Below, piece by piece: positions 27,216-36,213 of a DNA stretch of 64,000 nucleotides; position 1 is the stretch's first letter, and each line of letters opens with the position of its first letter. The DNA comes from an uncultured Paracoccaceae bacterium (lineage in GTDB: Bacteria; Pseudomonadota; Alphaproteobacteria; Rhodobacterales; Rhodobacteraceae), in the NCBI GenBank assembly GCA_947498415.1, contig CANMKB010000002.1, forward strand, positions 62,001 to 126,000, in the 5' to 3' direction. Position numbers and translations under genes: made by a program. Below the pieces are notes generated by a model, which was not told where the DNA came from, searched no databases, and worked only from the letters and a program-made list of their open reading frames with translations.

Positions 27216-27227
27216 CACCGTACGGTG
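27216..27227. promoter_or_regulatory. 12-bp palindrome upstream of spike genes
   Basis: CACCGTACGGTG is a perfect palindrome 76 bp upstream of the ghsA start, in the 159-bp gap before tRNA-Arg. It could be an operator; no factor is known to me for it. Confidence 0.3.
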
Positions 27228-27299
27228 CAGATGCGCCTTGGCTGCAACATCAAAATACGCCAAGGGCGCGATGCGTTTAGTTTCAATCACTTGGAAGTA

Positions 27300-27376
27300 T
27301 GGCGCACCCATGAGGATTCGAACCTCAGACCTCTGCCTTCGGAGGGCAGCGCTCTATCCAGCTGAGCTATGGGTGC
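27300..27376 (-). tRNA. tRNA-Arg (CCG)
   Basis: 77 nt with encoded CCA. Acceptor stem GCACCCA/TGGGTGC, anticodon stem CTGCC/GGCAG, loop CTCCGAA, anticodon CCG. Confidence 0.97.
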
Positions 27377-27405
27377 CTGTTGCCCGTTATAACCGAGCAA
27401 ATGTC

Positions 27406-27443
27406 AGCCGCAAGATGGAATTCTATAGAATTACCCTGCGGCT
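27406..27443. terminator. structured 3' end of the suf operon
   Basis: AGCCGCA (27406-27412) pairs with TGCGGCT (27437-27443), and the inner part contains the palindrome ATTCTATAGAAT. It lies 14 bp past the sufS stop. No T-tract follows, so it may be a stabilising stem rather than an intrinsic terminator. Confidence 0.45.
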
Positions 27444-27456
27444 GAGGATTCTGAGA

Positions 27457-28677
27457 TTAGGCTAAAAGGTCGTGGGCCAGTTCCAATGCGTCCACCAAAG
27501 TGTCGACGTCTTGGGTTGTGTTGTACATACCGAATGACGCACGGCAGGTGGCACTGACGCCAAGATGATCCATCAAAGGACCGGCGCAATGGTGCCCTGC
27601 CCGCACGGCCACGCCGCGTTTGTCTAGGATTGTTGAAATGTCATGCGCGTGGGCCGCACCCTGCAATGTCATGCTAAAGATCGCCGCTTTGCCAGCAGCA
27701 TGGCCTTGAATATTCAACCAATTCAATCCCTTGAACTTGGCTGCCGCATAATCACGCAGGGCGTTTTCATGGGCTGCGATGTTGTCCATTCCGACTTCCA
27801 TGAGGTAGTCGAGCGCGACACCCAAGCCGATCGTCTGAACAATGCCTGGTGTGCCCGCTTCAAATTTCATCGGTGGATCGTTGTAGATCACAGTGTCTTT
27901 GCTGACTTCCTTGATCATATCGCCGCCGCCGATAAAGGGGCGCATTTCAGCCATGCGGTCTTTTTTCACAAAAATCGCGCCAGAGCCTGACGGGCCATAA
28001 AGCTTGTGACCCGTGATCGCATAGAAATCACAGTTGATGTCTTGCACATCAACCGGCGCATGCACCGACCCTTGCGAGCCATCCACCAACACCGGAACAC
28101 CCACGGCATGGGCGCCCGTGGTGATCGCCTTTACATCCACCATCGTGCCCAAAACGTTTGAACATTGCGTGATGGCAATCAGCTTTGTTTTAGGTGTGAT
28201 CGCATCTAACACAGCTTGCGGATCAAGAGATCCGTCTGCGGCGACATCCACCCATTTCAGCACAACCCCCTGACGTTCGCGCAGAAAATGCCAAGGCACG
28301 ATATTGGCATGGTGTTCCATCACGGAAAGGATGATTTCATCCCCCGCCTGCAATCGCGGCATCGCCCAACCATAAGCCACCATATTGATGCCTTCGGTGG
28401 TGCCAGAGTTCAGAACGATTTCGTCTTCGCTTGCAGCATTCAGGAATTTCGCAATGGTGCCGCGCACAGATTCATACTTTTCCGTCGCGAGATTTGAAAG
28501 GTAATGCAGGCCCCGATGGACGTTTGCATATTCCTCGGCATAGCCTTTGGTGATCGCATCAATGACAACCTTTGGCTTTTGCGCTGATGCACCATTGTCT
28601 AGGTAAACCAATGGCTTACCGTTCACTTCTCGACTTAGAATAGGAAAGTCTGCACGGATTTTTTGGACATCATACAT
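27457..28677 (-). CDS. sufS: SufS cysteine desulfurase
   Basis: 406 residues from the ATG at 28677 (AAGGA ribosome site; the frame upstream is unlike the family). PLP-dependent enzyme that releases sulfur from cysteine for Fe-S cluster assembly. The PLP lysine is in ITGHKLYGPSGSG near 227 and the active cysteine in RAGHHCAGPLM near 365, the group II (SufS) form that needs SufE. It is the last gene of the suf operon. Confidence 0.95.
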   Translation of the reverse strand: MYDVQKIRADFPILSREVNGKPLVYLDNGASAQKPKVVIDAITKGYAEEYANVHRGLHYLSNLATEKYESVRGTIAKFLNAASEDEIVLNSGTTEGINMVAYGWAMPRLQAGDEIILSVMEHHANIVPWHFLRERQGVVLKWVDVAADGSLDPQAVLDAITPKTKLIAITQCSNVLGTMVDVKAITTGAHAVGVPVLVDGSQGSVHAPVDVQDINCDFYAITGHKLYGPSGSGAIFVKKDRMAEMRPFIGGGDMIKEVSKDTVIYNDPPMKFEAGTPGIVQTIGLGVALDYLMEVGMDNIAAHENALRDYAAAKFKGLNWLNIQGHAAGKAAIFSMTLQGAAHAHDISTILDKRGVAVRAGHHCAGPLMDHLGVSATCRASFGMYNTTQDVDTLVDALELAHDLLA

Positions 28678-28687
28678 GTCGGTATCC

Positions 28688-29257
28688 TTACTGGGTCGCG
28701 CCCACAAGTTGTAGCAGAACAGAAAGGGCCATCATGGTGATCAAAAACGCCATGCCCAATACGCCAACCGATTTGCCAAGAGAGTTAAACCCTTCGGCTT
28801 CGTTTAGGAAATTCACTAAGATCCACAGGCCATACAGGCTGCCCAGCATCAAAATGAGGCTCGACAAAAACAACGACACAAAGCCCAACACCAAGGCCGC
28901 AGCGAACAACGCGGCGCGCATGAATTGCAACCAGGTGAACAAAGCCAGAATGTCACGAAAATCCGCGGCGCCTTTCAGGAAATGTCCTGCTAGGAAAAAC
29001 GCAGCGGATAGGCCCGAGAAGGTTGCCAACATCGAGATAAACATCGCGATTGGGCCTGCGCCACCAACCAGTATTACGGTCGCCTCGACAGGAAAACTGG
29101 TGAGCATCATCGTTAGGATAATCGCATTCAGCGAAGCAGCCAAAACCAAGGCTTGCCACGTTTGGCTTAGCGAAATGTCCAAAGATAGCACTTTGCGACC
29201 AGCCTCTGCGGGGGTCACAATCGTTTGCACAAACAGCTCTTTTAAAGCCTGGTTCAC
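28688..29257 (-). CDS. Yip1-domain membrane protein, second copy
   Basis: 189 residues from a GTG at 29257, which has AAGGAAG upstream and overlaps the previous stop (GTGA). There are about five membrane segments between residues 30 and 185. The pattern is that of Yip1-domain proteins common in the suf operons of Rhodobacteraceae. The role is unknown. A longer frame to 29296 lacks support. Confidence 0.75.
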   Translation of the reverse strand: MNQALKELFVQTIVTPAEAGRKVLSLDISLSQTWQALVLAASLNAIILTMMLTSFPVEATVILVGGAGPIAMFISMLATFSGLSAAFFLAGHFLKGAADFRDILALFTWLQFMRAALFAAALVLGFVSLFLSSLILMLGSLYGLWILVNFLNEAEGFNSLGKSVGVLGMAFLITMMALSVLLQLVGATQ

Positions 29258-29739
29258 GCCGCTTCCTTTCGCGCCATGTCTAATCCCGCATACCAAAACC
29301 AGAAGAAGCAGGTAAAGGCAATCAGGCCAACCCCGTCATACACGGTCCCTGCCCCGATAAACCCACCGACCAATCCGCGAAACAAGGCGATTGGTGTGGT
29401 GGCGAGGATCGACCAGAACAAAGCGACACGGCTGGAATATCCGCTGATCGGCTTACCAATCAGTTTCATCACCAGCTGTACCAACATGCTGATCACATAG
29501 AAAAACAGGGGCATGATGAAAATCCACAGGAACAGTTGCGATCCTAAAAGTGGATTAAGTTCAATCTCTTGCAGATGTGCCTGACGAGACAATTTGGGCC
29601 ATTGCGCCACAAAGATCACGCCGCATGCAGCCATGATCAATGCAAGCGCCCTGTCTTCGCGCGGCCCGCCAGGGAGACGGCGCGCAAAGACAGCTCGAGG
29701 ACCACGATAAGTGGCCAGTATGTCGCGAATGATCGACAT
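29254..29739 (-). CDS. Yip1-family membrane protein, first copy
   Basis: 161 residues from the ATG at 29739, which shares a base with the sufD stop (TAATG). It has four to five membrane segments (for example ALALIMAACGVIFVAQW and LFLWIFIMPLFFYVISMLV). Together with the next gene it forms a pair of integral membrane proteins inside the suf operon, perhaps a heteromer. No catalytic motif is visible. Confidence 0.75.
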   Translation of the reverse strand: MSIIRDILATYRGPRAVFARRLPGGPREDRALALIMAACGVIFVAQWPKLSRQAHLQEIELNPLLGSQLFLWIFIMPLFFYVISMLVQLVMKLIGKPISGYSSRVALFWSILATTPIALFRGLVGGFIGAGTVYDGVGLIAFTCFFWFWYAGLDMARKEAA

Positions 29740-31025
29740 TAGCCGCGACGACGCTCCAGCCAGCCTTCTAGGCGAGTCAGAATGCAATCGGCCAATTCGC
29801 CGTTTTCGATCTCTTCCACAGCTTCTGCCAGAAACGCCAGTGTCATCAAATCGGTCGCGATGTCTTTTGGCACACCACGCGCTCGCAGATAAAAAAGACC
29901 TTCTTCGTCAATCGCACCAGAGGTCGACCCGTGTGAACAGGCCACATCATCGGCGTAGATTTCAAGCTCTGGCTTTGCCAAGAACTGGCTGTCGTCATCC
30001 AGCAACAAAGATTGGCTGATTTGATAGCCATCTGTCTTTTGCGCATCCGGCTTCACCAAGATCTTACCCTGGAACACACCTGTCGCGCCGTTGCGCAGCA
30101 CTTTCTTAAACACCTGACGGCTTTCACACGCCACAGCGTCATGGGTGACAAACACAGTGTCATCGTGATGGAAATCACCATCGCCAACACAAGCGCCCGC
30201 AACATGTGCAATCGCGTCGTCGCCAGTCAGTTCTAGTACACAATCATTGCGCGTCAAAACACCATTCACTGTCAAAGTGAAGGATTTGAATGTGCTTTCT
30301 TTGCCCAAACGACCAAAGATATGGGTGGCTGCACGACGTTCGTGATCTCGACCTTGTGCGCGTACATGGTGGAACTCAGCATTGTCGGCAACGTCAACTT
30401 CCAACACTTTGTTGAAACGCGCCGCAGCTGGGCCGTTTTCAAGCAAAGTAAACGATGCGCCCTCTTCGACCTTGATCACATGGTGCAAAATCGCGTCAGA
30501 GGTGTCGTCTTCGTGCTTGTAGATAAAGTTCACTGGACGCGACACTTTGCCTGTCACGCGGATGATAATGCCATCTTCTGCAAGTGCGGTGTTCAGCGCC
30601 GCAAGCGGACGTTCCACAGGGTTCTGACCATTGGCTTCCAATTGACCATACAGGTCTTTGGCCCAATGAATGTCTGTGTTCACGATATCAGACAGGCATT
30701 CGATGGAGAAACCTTCGCCTTCAAGCGCATCAGATTGATCGGCATCAAAGATACCATCCACAAACACAACTTTCAGACGGTCGATTTCGTCAAACATCGG
30801 CGCTTCGCCGTGATCAAACGGTGCCGCAGGTACGACGTCTTGCGCGGTCAGCGTTTCAGGACGTGTGTATTTCCAATATTCGTCACGACGAACTGGCAGA
30901 CCATTGTCCACCACGCGTGCCATAGCGGTATCGCGGATCGAGGTGATCCACGCCGCGCCAGCTGGCACGGAAACGCCGTCCAGTAGCTCGGCCGTAGCCT
31001 CTTGTTTCTGTTGAAGAAAGCTCAT
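29739..31025 (-). CDS. sufD: SufD, Fe-S cluster scaffold subunit
   Basis: 428 residues. Partner of SufB in the SufBC2D scaffold. The C-terminal beta-helix shows the conserved YADDVACSHGSTSGAIDEEGLFYLRARG near 355-380, including the histidine used in cluster building. The ATG overlaps the sufC stop (TAATG). Confidence 0.93.
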   Translation of the reverse strand: MSFLQQKQEATAELLDGVSVPAGAAWITSIRDTAMARVVDNGLPVRRDEYWKYTRPETLTAQDVVPAAPFDHGEAPMFDEIDRLKVVFVDGIFDADQSDALEGEGFSIECLSDIVNTDIHWAKDLYGQLEANGQNPVERPLAALNTALAEDGIIIRVTGKVSRPVNFIYKHEDDTSDAILHHVIKVEEGASFTLLENGPAAARFNKVLEVDVADNAEFHHVRAQGRDHERRAATHIFGRLGKESTFKSFTLTVNGVLTRNDCVLELTGDDAIAHVAGACVGDGDFHHDDTVFVTHDAVACESRQVFKKVLRNGATGVFQGKILVKPDAQKTDGYQISQSLLLDDDSQFLAKPELEIYADDVACSHGSTSGAIDEEGLFYLRARGVPKDIATDLMTLAFLAEAVEEIENGELADCILTRLEGWLERRRG

Positions 31026-31780
31026 TATGCAATCTCCGCCAGGATGTCGGCGTAACCGTTCTTTTCAACTTCCAGCGCCAGCTCTGGGCCACCGGTTTTT
31101 ACAATACGACCGTTTGCCATGATGTGCACAACGTCTGGTTTGATGTGGTCTAGCAAACGTTGGTAGTGGGTGATCACAAGGAAACCACGGCCCGCATCGC
31201 GTAACGCGTTCACACCGTCAGACACCAATTTCATTGCATCAACGTCCAGACCAGAGTCTGTTTCATCAAGGATGCACATCTTTGGTTCCAGCATCGCCAT
31301 CTGCAGGATTTCGTTCCGCTTTTTCTCACCACCAGAGAAGCCAACGTTCACTGGGCGCTTCAACATATCTGCGTCGATTTTCAGTGTTTTCGCTTTAGCG
31401 CGGATTTCCTTCAGGAAGTCTGCTGCAGACATTTCTTCTTGGCCACGTGCTTTGCGCTGAGCATTTACTGCAGTGCGCAAGAAGGTCATGTTGCCGACGC
31501 CTGGGATTTCAACTGGGTATTGGAACGCCAGGAACAGGCCCAATGCGGCGCGCTCTTCGGCTTCGAGCTCCAACAGGTCTTCGCCGCCCAAAGTCGCTTC
31601 GCCCTCGGTGACTTCGTAACCATCACGGCCAGACAACACATAAGACAGCGTGGATTTACCAGAGCCGTTCGGGCCCATGATCGCATGGACTTTGCCCGCT
31701 TCAACTTTCAGGTCTACACCCTTAAGGATTTGCTTATCTTCATCTTCAAGTTTGACCTTCAGGCCTTTGATTTCCAACAT
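31025..31780 (-). CDS. sufC: SufC ATPase
   Basis: 251 residues. ABC-type ATPase driving conformational change in SufBCD. Walker A GPNGSGKST near 36, signature GFSGGEKKRNEILQMA near 149, and Walker B CILDETDSGLD near 173, all in the SufC form. Coupled to sufD by a 1-bp overlap. Confidence 0.96.
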   Translation of the reverse strand: MLEIKGLKVKLEDEDKQILKGVDLKVEAGKVHAIMGPNGSGKSTLSYVLSGRDGYEVTEGEATLGGEDLLELEAEERAALGLFLAFQYPVEIPGVGNMTFLRTAVNAQRKARGQEEMSAADFLKEIRAKAKTLKIDADMLKRPVNVGFSGGEKKRNEILQMAMLEPKMCILDETDSGLDVDAMKLVSDGVNALRDAGRGFLVITHYQRLLDHIKPDVVHIMANGRIVKTGGPELALEVEKNGYADILAEIA

Positions 31781-31819
31781 TTCTTCTACCTTTGAATGTC
31801 TATTTCGTGGAGGAGCTGC

Positions 31820-32434
31820 TCAGAACGTTTTTGTAAATAACGTGAACAACTCGGTCATATCATCGCGAGGAAAATCCATTGGCGACACTTCAAATCTCGC
31901 CATTCTCCCGCAGTATTCTTTGGGTTTGATCCAGCGCTCGACCCGTTTGTAAAGGTCGCGTTCCAGGTAGTCGTCAAATAGTACGGTGACGTCCCTTTTC
32001 GTGCGCAGTAGGACCGTGGCCATGCAAGCGGCACGGCAACGTCCATCAATCAGTACGACATCGGGTGCCTTGAAATCTTCGCGATCCCAGACAGACAGTG
32101 GATATAGATGGTAGCGACGCCAGGCTTTGTCGTCATTGGGTTTGCCCCATTTCCCTGTCTTACCGATGTTGCCACGATGCATATGCACGGTGGATTTGGT
32201 GCCCTCTTGTGCAAACAAAGCTTCTAGATTGGCCAGCCAAGTCCCATCGGATTCAACAGAGAACACGGTTTTACCCTCGAGCTCTGACGCCATAACCGTT
32301 GAGCCGCCGCTGCCATATTCCAAAATAACATTAGCTTCAGAGTAAACCTCACGCACTAGTTCAGCGACCTCCACGGGGAAGGTCAACTTGGGCCGTGTAG
32401 GCCGTAAACTGGTATCAGGGGTTCCGTCAGCCAT
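31820..32434 (-). CDS. predicted class I SAM methyltransferase-like protein
   Basis: 204 residues. The segment NVILEYGSGGSTVMASELEG near 36 looks like a SAM-binding loop, with an acidic strand VFSVESDGTWLANLEAL after it, and a DVVLIDGRCRAACMATVLL strand near 125. No target motif is visible, so it could be a nucleotide-binding fold without methyltransferase activity. It sits between the ybjQ-like gene and sufC inside the suf operon. Confidence 0.65.
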   Translation of the reverse strand: MADGTPDTSLRPTRPKLTFPVEVAELVREVYSEANVILEYGSGGSTVMASELEGKTVFSVESDGTWLANLEALFAQEGTKSTVHMHRGNIGKTGKWGKPNDDKAWRRYHLYPLSVWDREDFKAPDVVLIDGRCRAACMATVLLRTKRDVTVLFDDYLERDLYKRVERWIKPKEYCGRMARFEVSPMDFPRDDMTELFTLFTKTF

Positions 32435-32500
32435 ATTATTTCTTTCCCATTACTTCCAATGATCGCGTTAACTCGTCCATCGGTGTGACGCTACTATGTC

Positions 32501-32815
32501 TCAGCCCAGCACAACCGCTGTACCAGAGGCGGAAACCATCAACATGGATTGACCGACCACTTCGTAATCCAGATCAACGCCGATCACGGCATTGGCCCCT
32601 TTAGAAACGGCGCGCTCTTCCAGCTCACGTAGGGCTGTGTCACGTGCGTCTTGCAGCTTGCTTTCATAGGCACCAGACCGGCCACCGACGATGTCAGTGA
32701 TCGAAGCAAACACATCGCGCACAACATTTGCGCCCATTATCGCCTCGCCCACGACAATGCCGCGGTAGTCCGTGATCTTGCGTCCTTCGACGGAATTTGT
32801 GGTTGTGATAATCAT
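32501..32815 (-). CDS. YbjQ/UPF0145 family protein
   Basis: 104 residues from the ATG at 32815, two bases past the preceding stop. The pattern [32 protein letters not shown] is typical of the UPF0145 (YbjQ) family of small pentameric proteins thought to bind metals. Its place in the suf operon fits a metal-linked role, but the function is unproven. Confidence 0.88.
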   Translation of the reverse strand: MIITTTNSVEGRKITDYRGIVVGEAIMGANVVRDVFASITDIVGGRSGAYESKLQDARDTALRELEERAVSKGANAVIGVDLDYEVVGQSMLMVSASGTAVVLG

Positions 32816-32817
32816 CG

Positions 32818-33018
32818 TTATCCCCCGATCCATTTGAACAACATCATGGCCGACATCGCGAGCGCGCCAGCGGCAGCAGATGTCACAAAGACCGAACCCG
32901 CAATGAGACCTCCGGTTTCGCCACGACGTTTGCGCATGCTCATGCCAATAAGAACCCCAATAGAGGTTCCAAGACCCACGCCCAGCGATCCTTGCATCAA
33001 TTGCTGCAACTCGCTCAT
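32818..33018 (-). CDS. small two-pass membrane protein in suf operon
   Basis: 66 residues from the ATG at 33018, which shares a base with the sufB stop (TAATG). Two hydrophobic segments (about 11-27 and 39-62) flank the basic turn RKRRGETGG. No family recognised. Confidence 0.7.
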   Translation of the reverse strand: MSELQQLMQGSLGVGLGTSIGVLIGMSMRKRRGETGGLIAGSVFVTSAAAGALAMSAMMLFKWIGG

Positions 33019-34529
33019 TATCCGACAGACCCTTCTAGGCTGATCGCGACCAATTGCTGCGCTTCCATGGCAAATTCCATCGGCAGCGCCTGAAGCACTT
33101 CTTTGGCGAACCCGTTTACAATCAATGCAACCGCTTCTTCTTCGTCCATACCACGTTGACGGCAATAGAACATTTGCTCGTCATCCACTTTGGATGTCGT
33201 GGCTTCGTGCTCCACGCGCGAGCTGTTGTTTTTGACTTCGATATACGGAACGGTGTGCGCCCCGCATTTGTCACCGATCAGCAAACTGTCACACTGGGTG
33301 TAGTTACGTGAATCCTTGGCTTTCGGGTGCATCGACACCAGACCACGATAGGTGTTCTGTGCTACGCCCGCTGAAATACCCTTAGAGACAATGCGCGACT
33401 TGGTGTTTTTACCCAAGTGGATCATCTTGGTGCCGGTATCGGCCTGCTGGTGGTTGTTGGCAATCGCGATGGAATAGAATTCACCTTGGCTGTCATCGCC
33501 ACGCAGAATGCAGGATGGGTATTTCCAAGTCACAGCAGACCCGGTTTCAACCTGTGTCCACATCACCTTAGACCGATCACCCCGGCAATCGGCGCGTTTG
33601 GTCACAAAGTTATAGATACCGCCTTTGCCGTTTTCATCACCGGGGAACCAGTTTTGAACGGTCGAGTATTTCACTTCGGCGTCTTCTTCGATGATGATCT
33701 CTACCACCGCAGCGTGCAGCTGAGCTGTGTCACGTTGTGGGGCAGTACAGCCTTCCAAGTAGCTGACATAGCTGCCTTTATCGGCGATGATCAAAGTCCG
33801 TTCGAACTGACCAGTGTTCTCGGCATTGATGCGGAAATACGTGGACAGTTCCATCGGGCAGCGCACACCCGGTGGGATGTATACAAAAGACCCATCTGAA
33901 AAGACTGCAGAGTTCAGCGTGGCGTAGAAGTTGTCAGACACCGGTACAACAGAGCCAAGGTATTTCTTAACCAACTCTGGGTGATCACGGATCGCTTCGG
34001 AGATTGAACAAAAGATAACGCCAGCTTGCTTCAACTCTTTCTGGAACGTTGTGCCCACAGAAACAGAGTCAAACACCGCATCAACGGCGACTTTGCGCTC
34101 TTCTTCTGGCATTTCAACGCCCGCAAGGATCGCCTGTTCCTTCAAAGGAATGCCAAGTTTTTTGTAGGTTTCCAAAAGCTTAGGATCAACTTCATCCAAT
34201 GACTTTGGCTTGGTCTCCATGGATTTCGGACGCGCATAGTAATACTGGTCCTGAAAATCGATCTCAGGATAGTTGACCATGGCCCATTTTGGCTCTTCTT
34301 TGGTCTGCCAGCGCTTAAACGCCTCCAGACGCCATTCGGTCATCCACTCAGGCTCTTCGTTCTTTTCCGAGATCAGGCGAACGATGTCTTCGTTCAAACC
34401 TTTCGGAGCGTACTCCATCTCGATATCGGTTTCCCAACCGTACTTATACTTTCCACCGACTTCACGAACAGCATCGACCGTTTCCTGATCGACACCTTCT
34501 TTGACTTCGGTTTGGTCCAAAGTGGCCAT
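33018..34529 (-). CDS. sufB: SufB, Fe-S cluster scaffold subunit
   Basis: 503 residues, full length for SufB. Core of the SufBCD complex. The C-terminal region shows the conserved [20 protein letters not shown] near 415-433, with the cluster-donating cysteine, and [24 protein letters not shown] near 445. It follows the NifS-like desulfurase gene by 15 bp. Confidence 0.97.
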   Translation of the reverse strand: MATLDQTEVKEGVDQETVDAVREVGGKYKYGWETDIEMEYAPKGLNEDIVRLISEKNEEPEWMTEWRLEAFKRWQTKEEPKWAMVNYPEIDFQDQYYYARPKSMETKPKSLDEVDPKLLETYKKLGIPLKEQAILAGVEMPEEERKVAVDAVFDSVSVGTTFQKELKQAGVIFCSISEAIRDHPELVKKYLGSVVPVSDNFYATLNSAVFSDGSFVYIPPGVRCPMELSTYFRINAENTGQFERTLIIADKGSYVSYLEGCTAPQRDTAQLHAAVVEIIIEEDAEVKYSTVQNWFPGDENGKGGIYNFVTKRADCRGDRSKVMWTQVETGSAVTWKYPSCILRGDDSQGEFYSIAIANNHQQADTGTKMIHLGKNTKSRIVSKGISAGVAQNTYRGLVSMHPKAKDSRNYTQCDSLLIGDKCGAHTVPYIEVKNNSSRVEHEATTSKVDDEQMFYCRQRGMDEEEAVALIVNGFAKEVLQALPMEFAMEAQQLVAISLEGSVG

Positions 34530-34544
34530 TTGCGTCTCCTTACA

Positions 34545-35585
34545 TCACGCCGCACGGGCGCGGAATTTTTCCTTTAAGGCCAGCCACTTGTCGGCAAAAC
34601 CCATAACATCCTGTTCTGTCGTTTCTGGGCCAAGACTGACCCGAATTGCACTAGAGGCCGTCACCTCGTCATATCCCATGGCGGTCAGCACATTGCTGCT
34701 TTTGACCTTGCCGCTCGAGCAGGCAGAGCCCGCCGAAATCGCATAGCCCGCCAGATCCATCTGCATGACTTGCGTTTCACCTTTCCAACCGGGTGTCGCG
34801 ATGCATGAGGTATTGGGCAGACGTTTCGCGCCGTTACCTACAAAGATCGTTTCCGGATCAGCCGTTTCAAGGCGCTTTTCTAACAAATCGCGCAGAGTTT
34901 CCACCCTTTGCCATGTGCCATTTTCCAGATCAGCCATCGCGGCACTTGCGGCAGCGGCAAATCCGGCGATACCGATCACATTTTCGGTGCCCGCCCTACG
35001 TCCCATTTCCTGTCCGCCGCCCTTAAGCTGTGCAGGAATATCGGTGCCACGTTTCATGATCAGCGCACCAATACCTTTAGGGCCGCCAAGTTTGTGCGCA
35101 GATACAATCGCCATGTCAGCGCCCAGCCAGTTAAAGGCGATGGGCAGCTTGCCAAAGGCTTGTGTCACATCTGAAACGGCCAACCCGGGCGGGAGGTCTT
35201 GCAAAACACCGGTTTCAGAATTCGCCATTTGAAGGCATGTCTGAGACGCATCTTTTACTGTCACAATACCATTGCGATCAGCGGATAAATCACTATCAAT
35301 CCATGACCTTACGGCGTCATGTTCAACATCTGAGCCAACCAGATTGCGCCCCATCAGCGCCAGGGCCGCGGCCTCTGTTGCACTAGATGTGAACACGATG
35401 TCAGCCCCGTCTGCGCCCAAAGCGGTTGCAAGGGTCTGGCGTGACTTTTCGACAAGCGCTTTGGCGGCGCGTCCTTCGGCATGAACAGAAGACGGATTTC
35501 CACAGACATCCATCGCCGCAATCATCGCATCGCGCGCCTTGACGCGCAAAGGCGTTGTGGCGTTATGATCGAGATAGGTTCTCAT
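34545..35585 (-). CDS. NifS/IscS-like cysteine desulfurase
   Basis: 346 residues, class V aminotransferase fold. The start MRTYLDHNATTPLR is typical of the NifS/IscS group, the PLP lysine is in VSAHKLGGPKG near 163, and the active cysteine is in SAGSACSSGK near 291. It is group I, different from the group II SufS at the operon's far end. It overlaps the iscR stop by 4 bp (ATGA). Slightly shorter than IscS, as expected for the form next to iscR in this order. Confidence 0.92.
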   Translation of the reverse strand: MRTYLDHNATTPLRVKARDAMIAAMDVCGNPSSVHAEGRAAKALVEKSRQTLATALGADGADIVFTSSATEAAALALMGRNLVGSDVEHDAVRSWIDSDLSADRNGIVTVKDASQTCLQMANSETGVLQDLPPGLAVSDVTQAFGKLPIAFNWLGADMAIVSAHKLGGPKGIGALIMKRGTDIPAQLKGGGQEMGRRAGTENVIGIAGFAAAASAAMADLENGTWQRVETLRDLLEKRLETADPETIFVGNGAKRLPNTSCIATPGWKGETQVMQMDLAGYAISAGSACSSGKVKSSNVLTAMGYDEVTASSAIRVSLGPETTEQDVMGFADKWLALKEKFRARAA

Positions 35586-36043
35586 TCCTCATCAACCACC
35601 GCAAACAAGGTCGGCACCGCTGGGCATGGCGCCAGATCGTTTTTGATGACATCTGACAGGCGCGTTTGGTGCAAGAACACATACACATGCGCAGACAGGC
35701 CTTCCCACAGACGGTTCGCCATAGATTGCGCACGTGAGCCACTTTGCGCACCCGATGCACCTGCCCCAGTATGTAGTGCGGATACCGTTTCATCCACGGC
35801 GCCCAAGATATCTACAATCCGAATCTCTGATGAGGGAGACGCCAGCCTGTAACCACCACCGGGCCCACGCACCGATTCCACCAGTTTTGCGCGGCGCAAT
35901 TTGACGAAGAGCTGTTCCAGATAGGCCAAAGAAATATCCTGACGCTCAGAAACCTCGCCCAAAGTTACAAGCTTATCAGTGTCTTGCAGCGCAATGTCTG
36001 CAAGGGCCACAACGGCGTAACGACCTTTGGTAGAAAGTTTCAT
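35582..36043 (-). CDS. iscR: IscR-type Rrf2 regulator with a single cysteine
   Basis: 153 residues from the ATG at 36043; the longer frame adds an unlike leader. A winged helix (MKLSTKGRYAVVALADIAL, DISLAYLEQLFVKLR, GPGGGYRLA) is followed by the dimerisation helix. The three cysteines of enterobacterial IscR are absent and the loop reads TGAGASGAQSGSR; the only cysteine is Cys140. A single-cysteine IscR that still binds an Fe-S cluster is described in Rhodobacter sphaeroides. It is the first gene of the suf operon and likely represses it through the palindrome at 36137-36151. Confidence 0.92.
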   Translation of the reverse strand: MKLSTKGRYAVVALADIALQDTDKLVTLGEVSERQDISLAYLEQLFVKLRRAKLVESVRGPGGGYRLASPSSEIRIVDILGAVDETVSALHTGAGASGAQSGSRAQSMANRLWEGLSAHVYVFLHQTRLSDVIKNDLAPCPAVPTLFAVVDEE

Positions 36044-36136
36044 GAACCAGAGTTTCCTCGCGAATTGATTGACCTGACGCGCCACTGTGTTTACATGCGC
36101 TAGATGCATTAGCCGGATTTGGGTCCGGCCCCACAT

Positions 36137-36151
36137 TTAGAACCGTTCTAA
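36137..36151 (-). promoter_or_regulatory. IscR operator candidate
   Basis: A perfect 7-1-7 palindrome, TTAGAACGGTTCTAA on the minus strand, overlaps the -10 box of the iscR promoter. It resembles Rrf2-family operators and may be the site called the Iron-Rhodo-box in Rhodobacterales. Confidence 0.75.
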
Positions 36152-36173
36152 GGTAGCCAAGAAAATTCGTCAA
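36145..36173 (-). promoter_or_regulatory. iscR-suf promoter
   Basis: TTGACG (36168-36173) and TAGAAC (36145-36150) on the minus strand with a 17-bp spacer, about 100 bp before the iscR ATG, giving a leader of nearly 100 nt. Confidence 0.65.
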
Positions 36174-36213
36174 GAATTCACTTGCATCCAAAACGAAGGA
36201 GACAGGGACCCCT

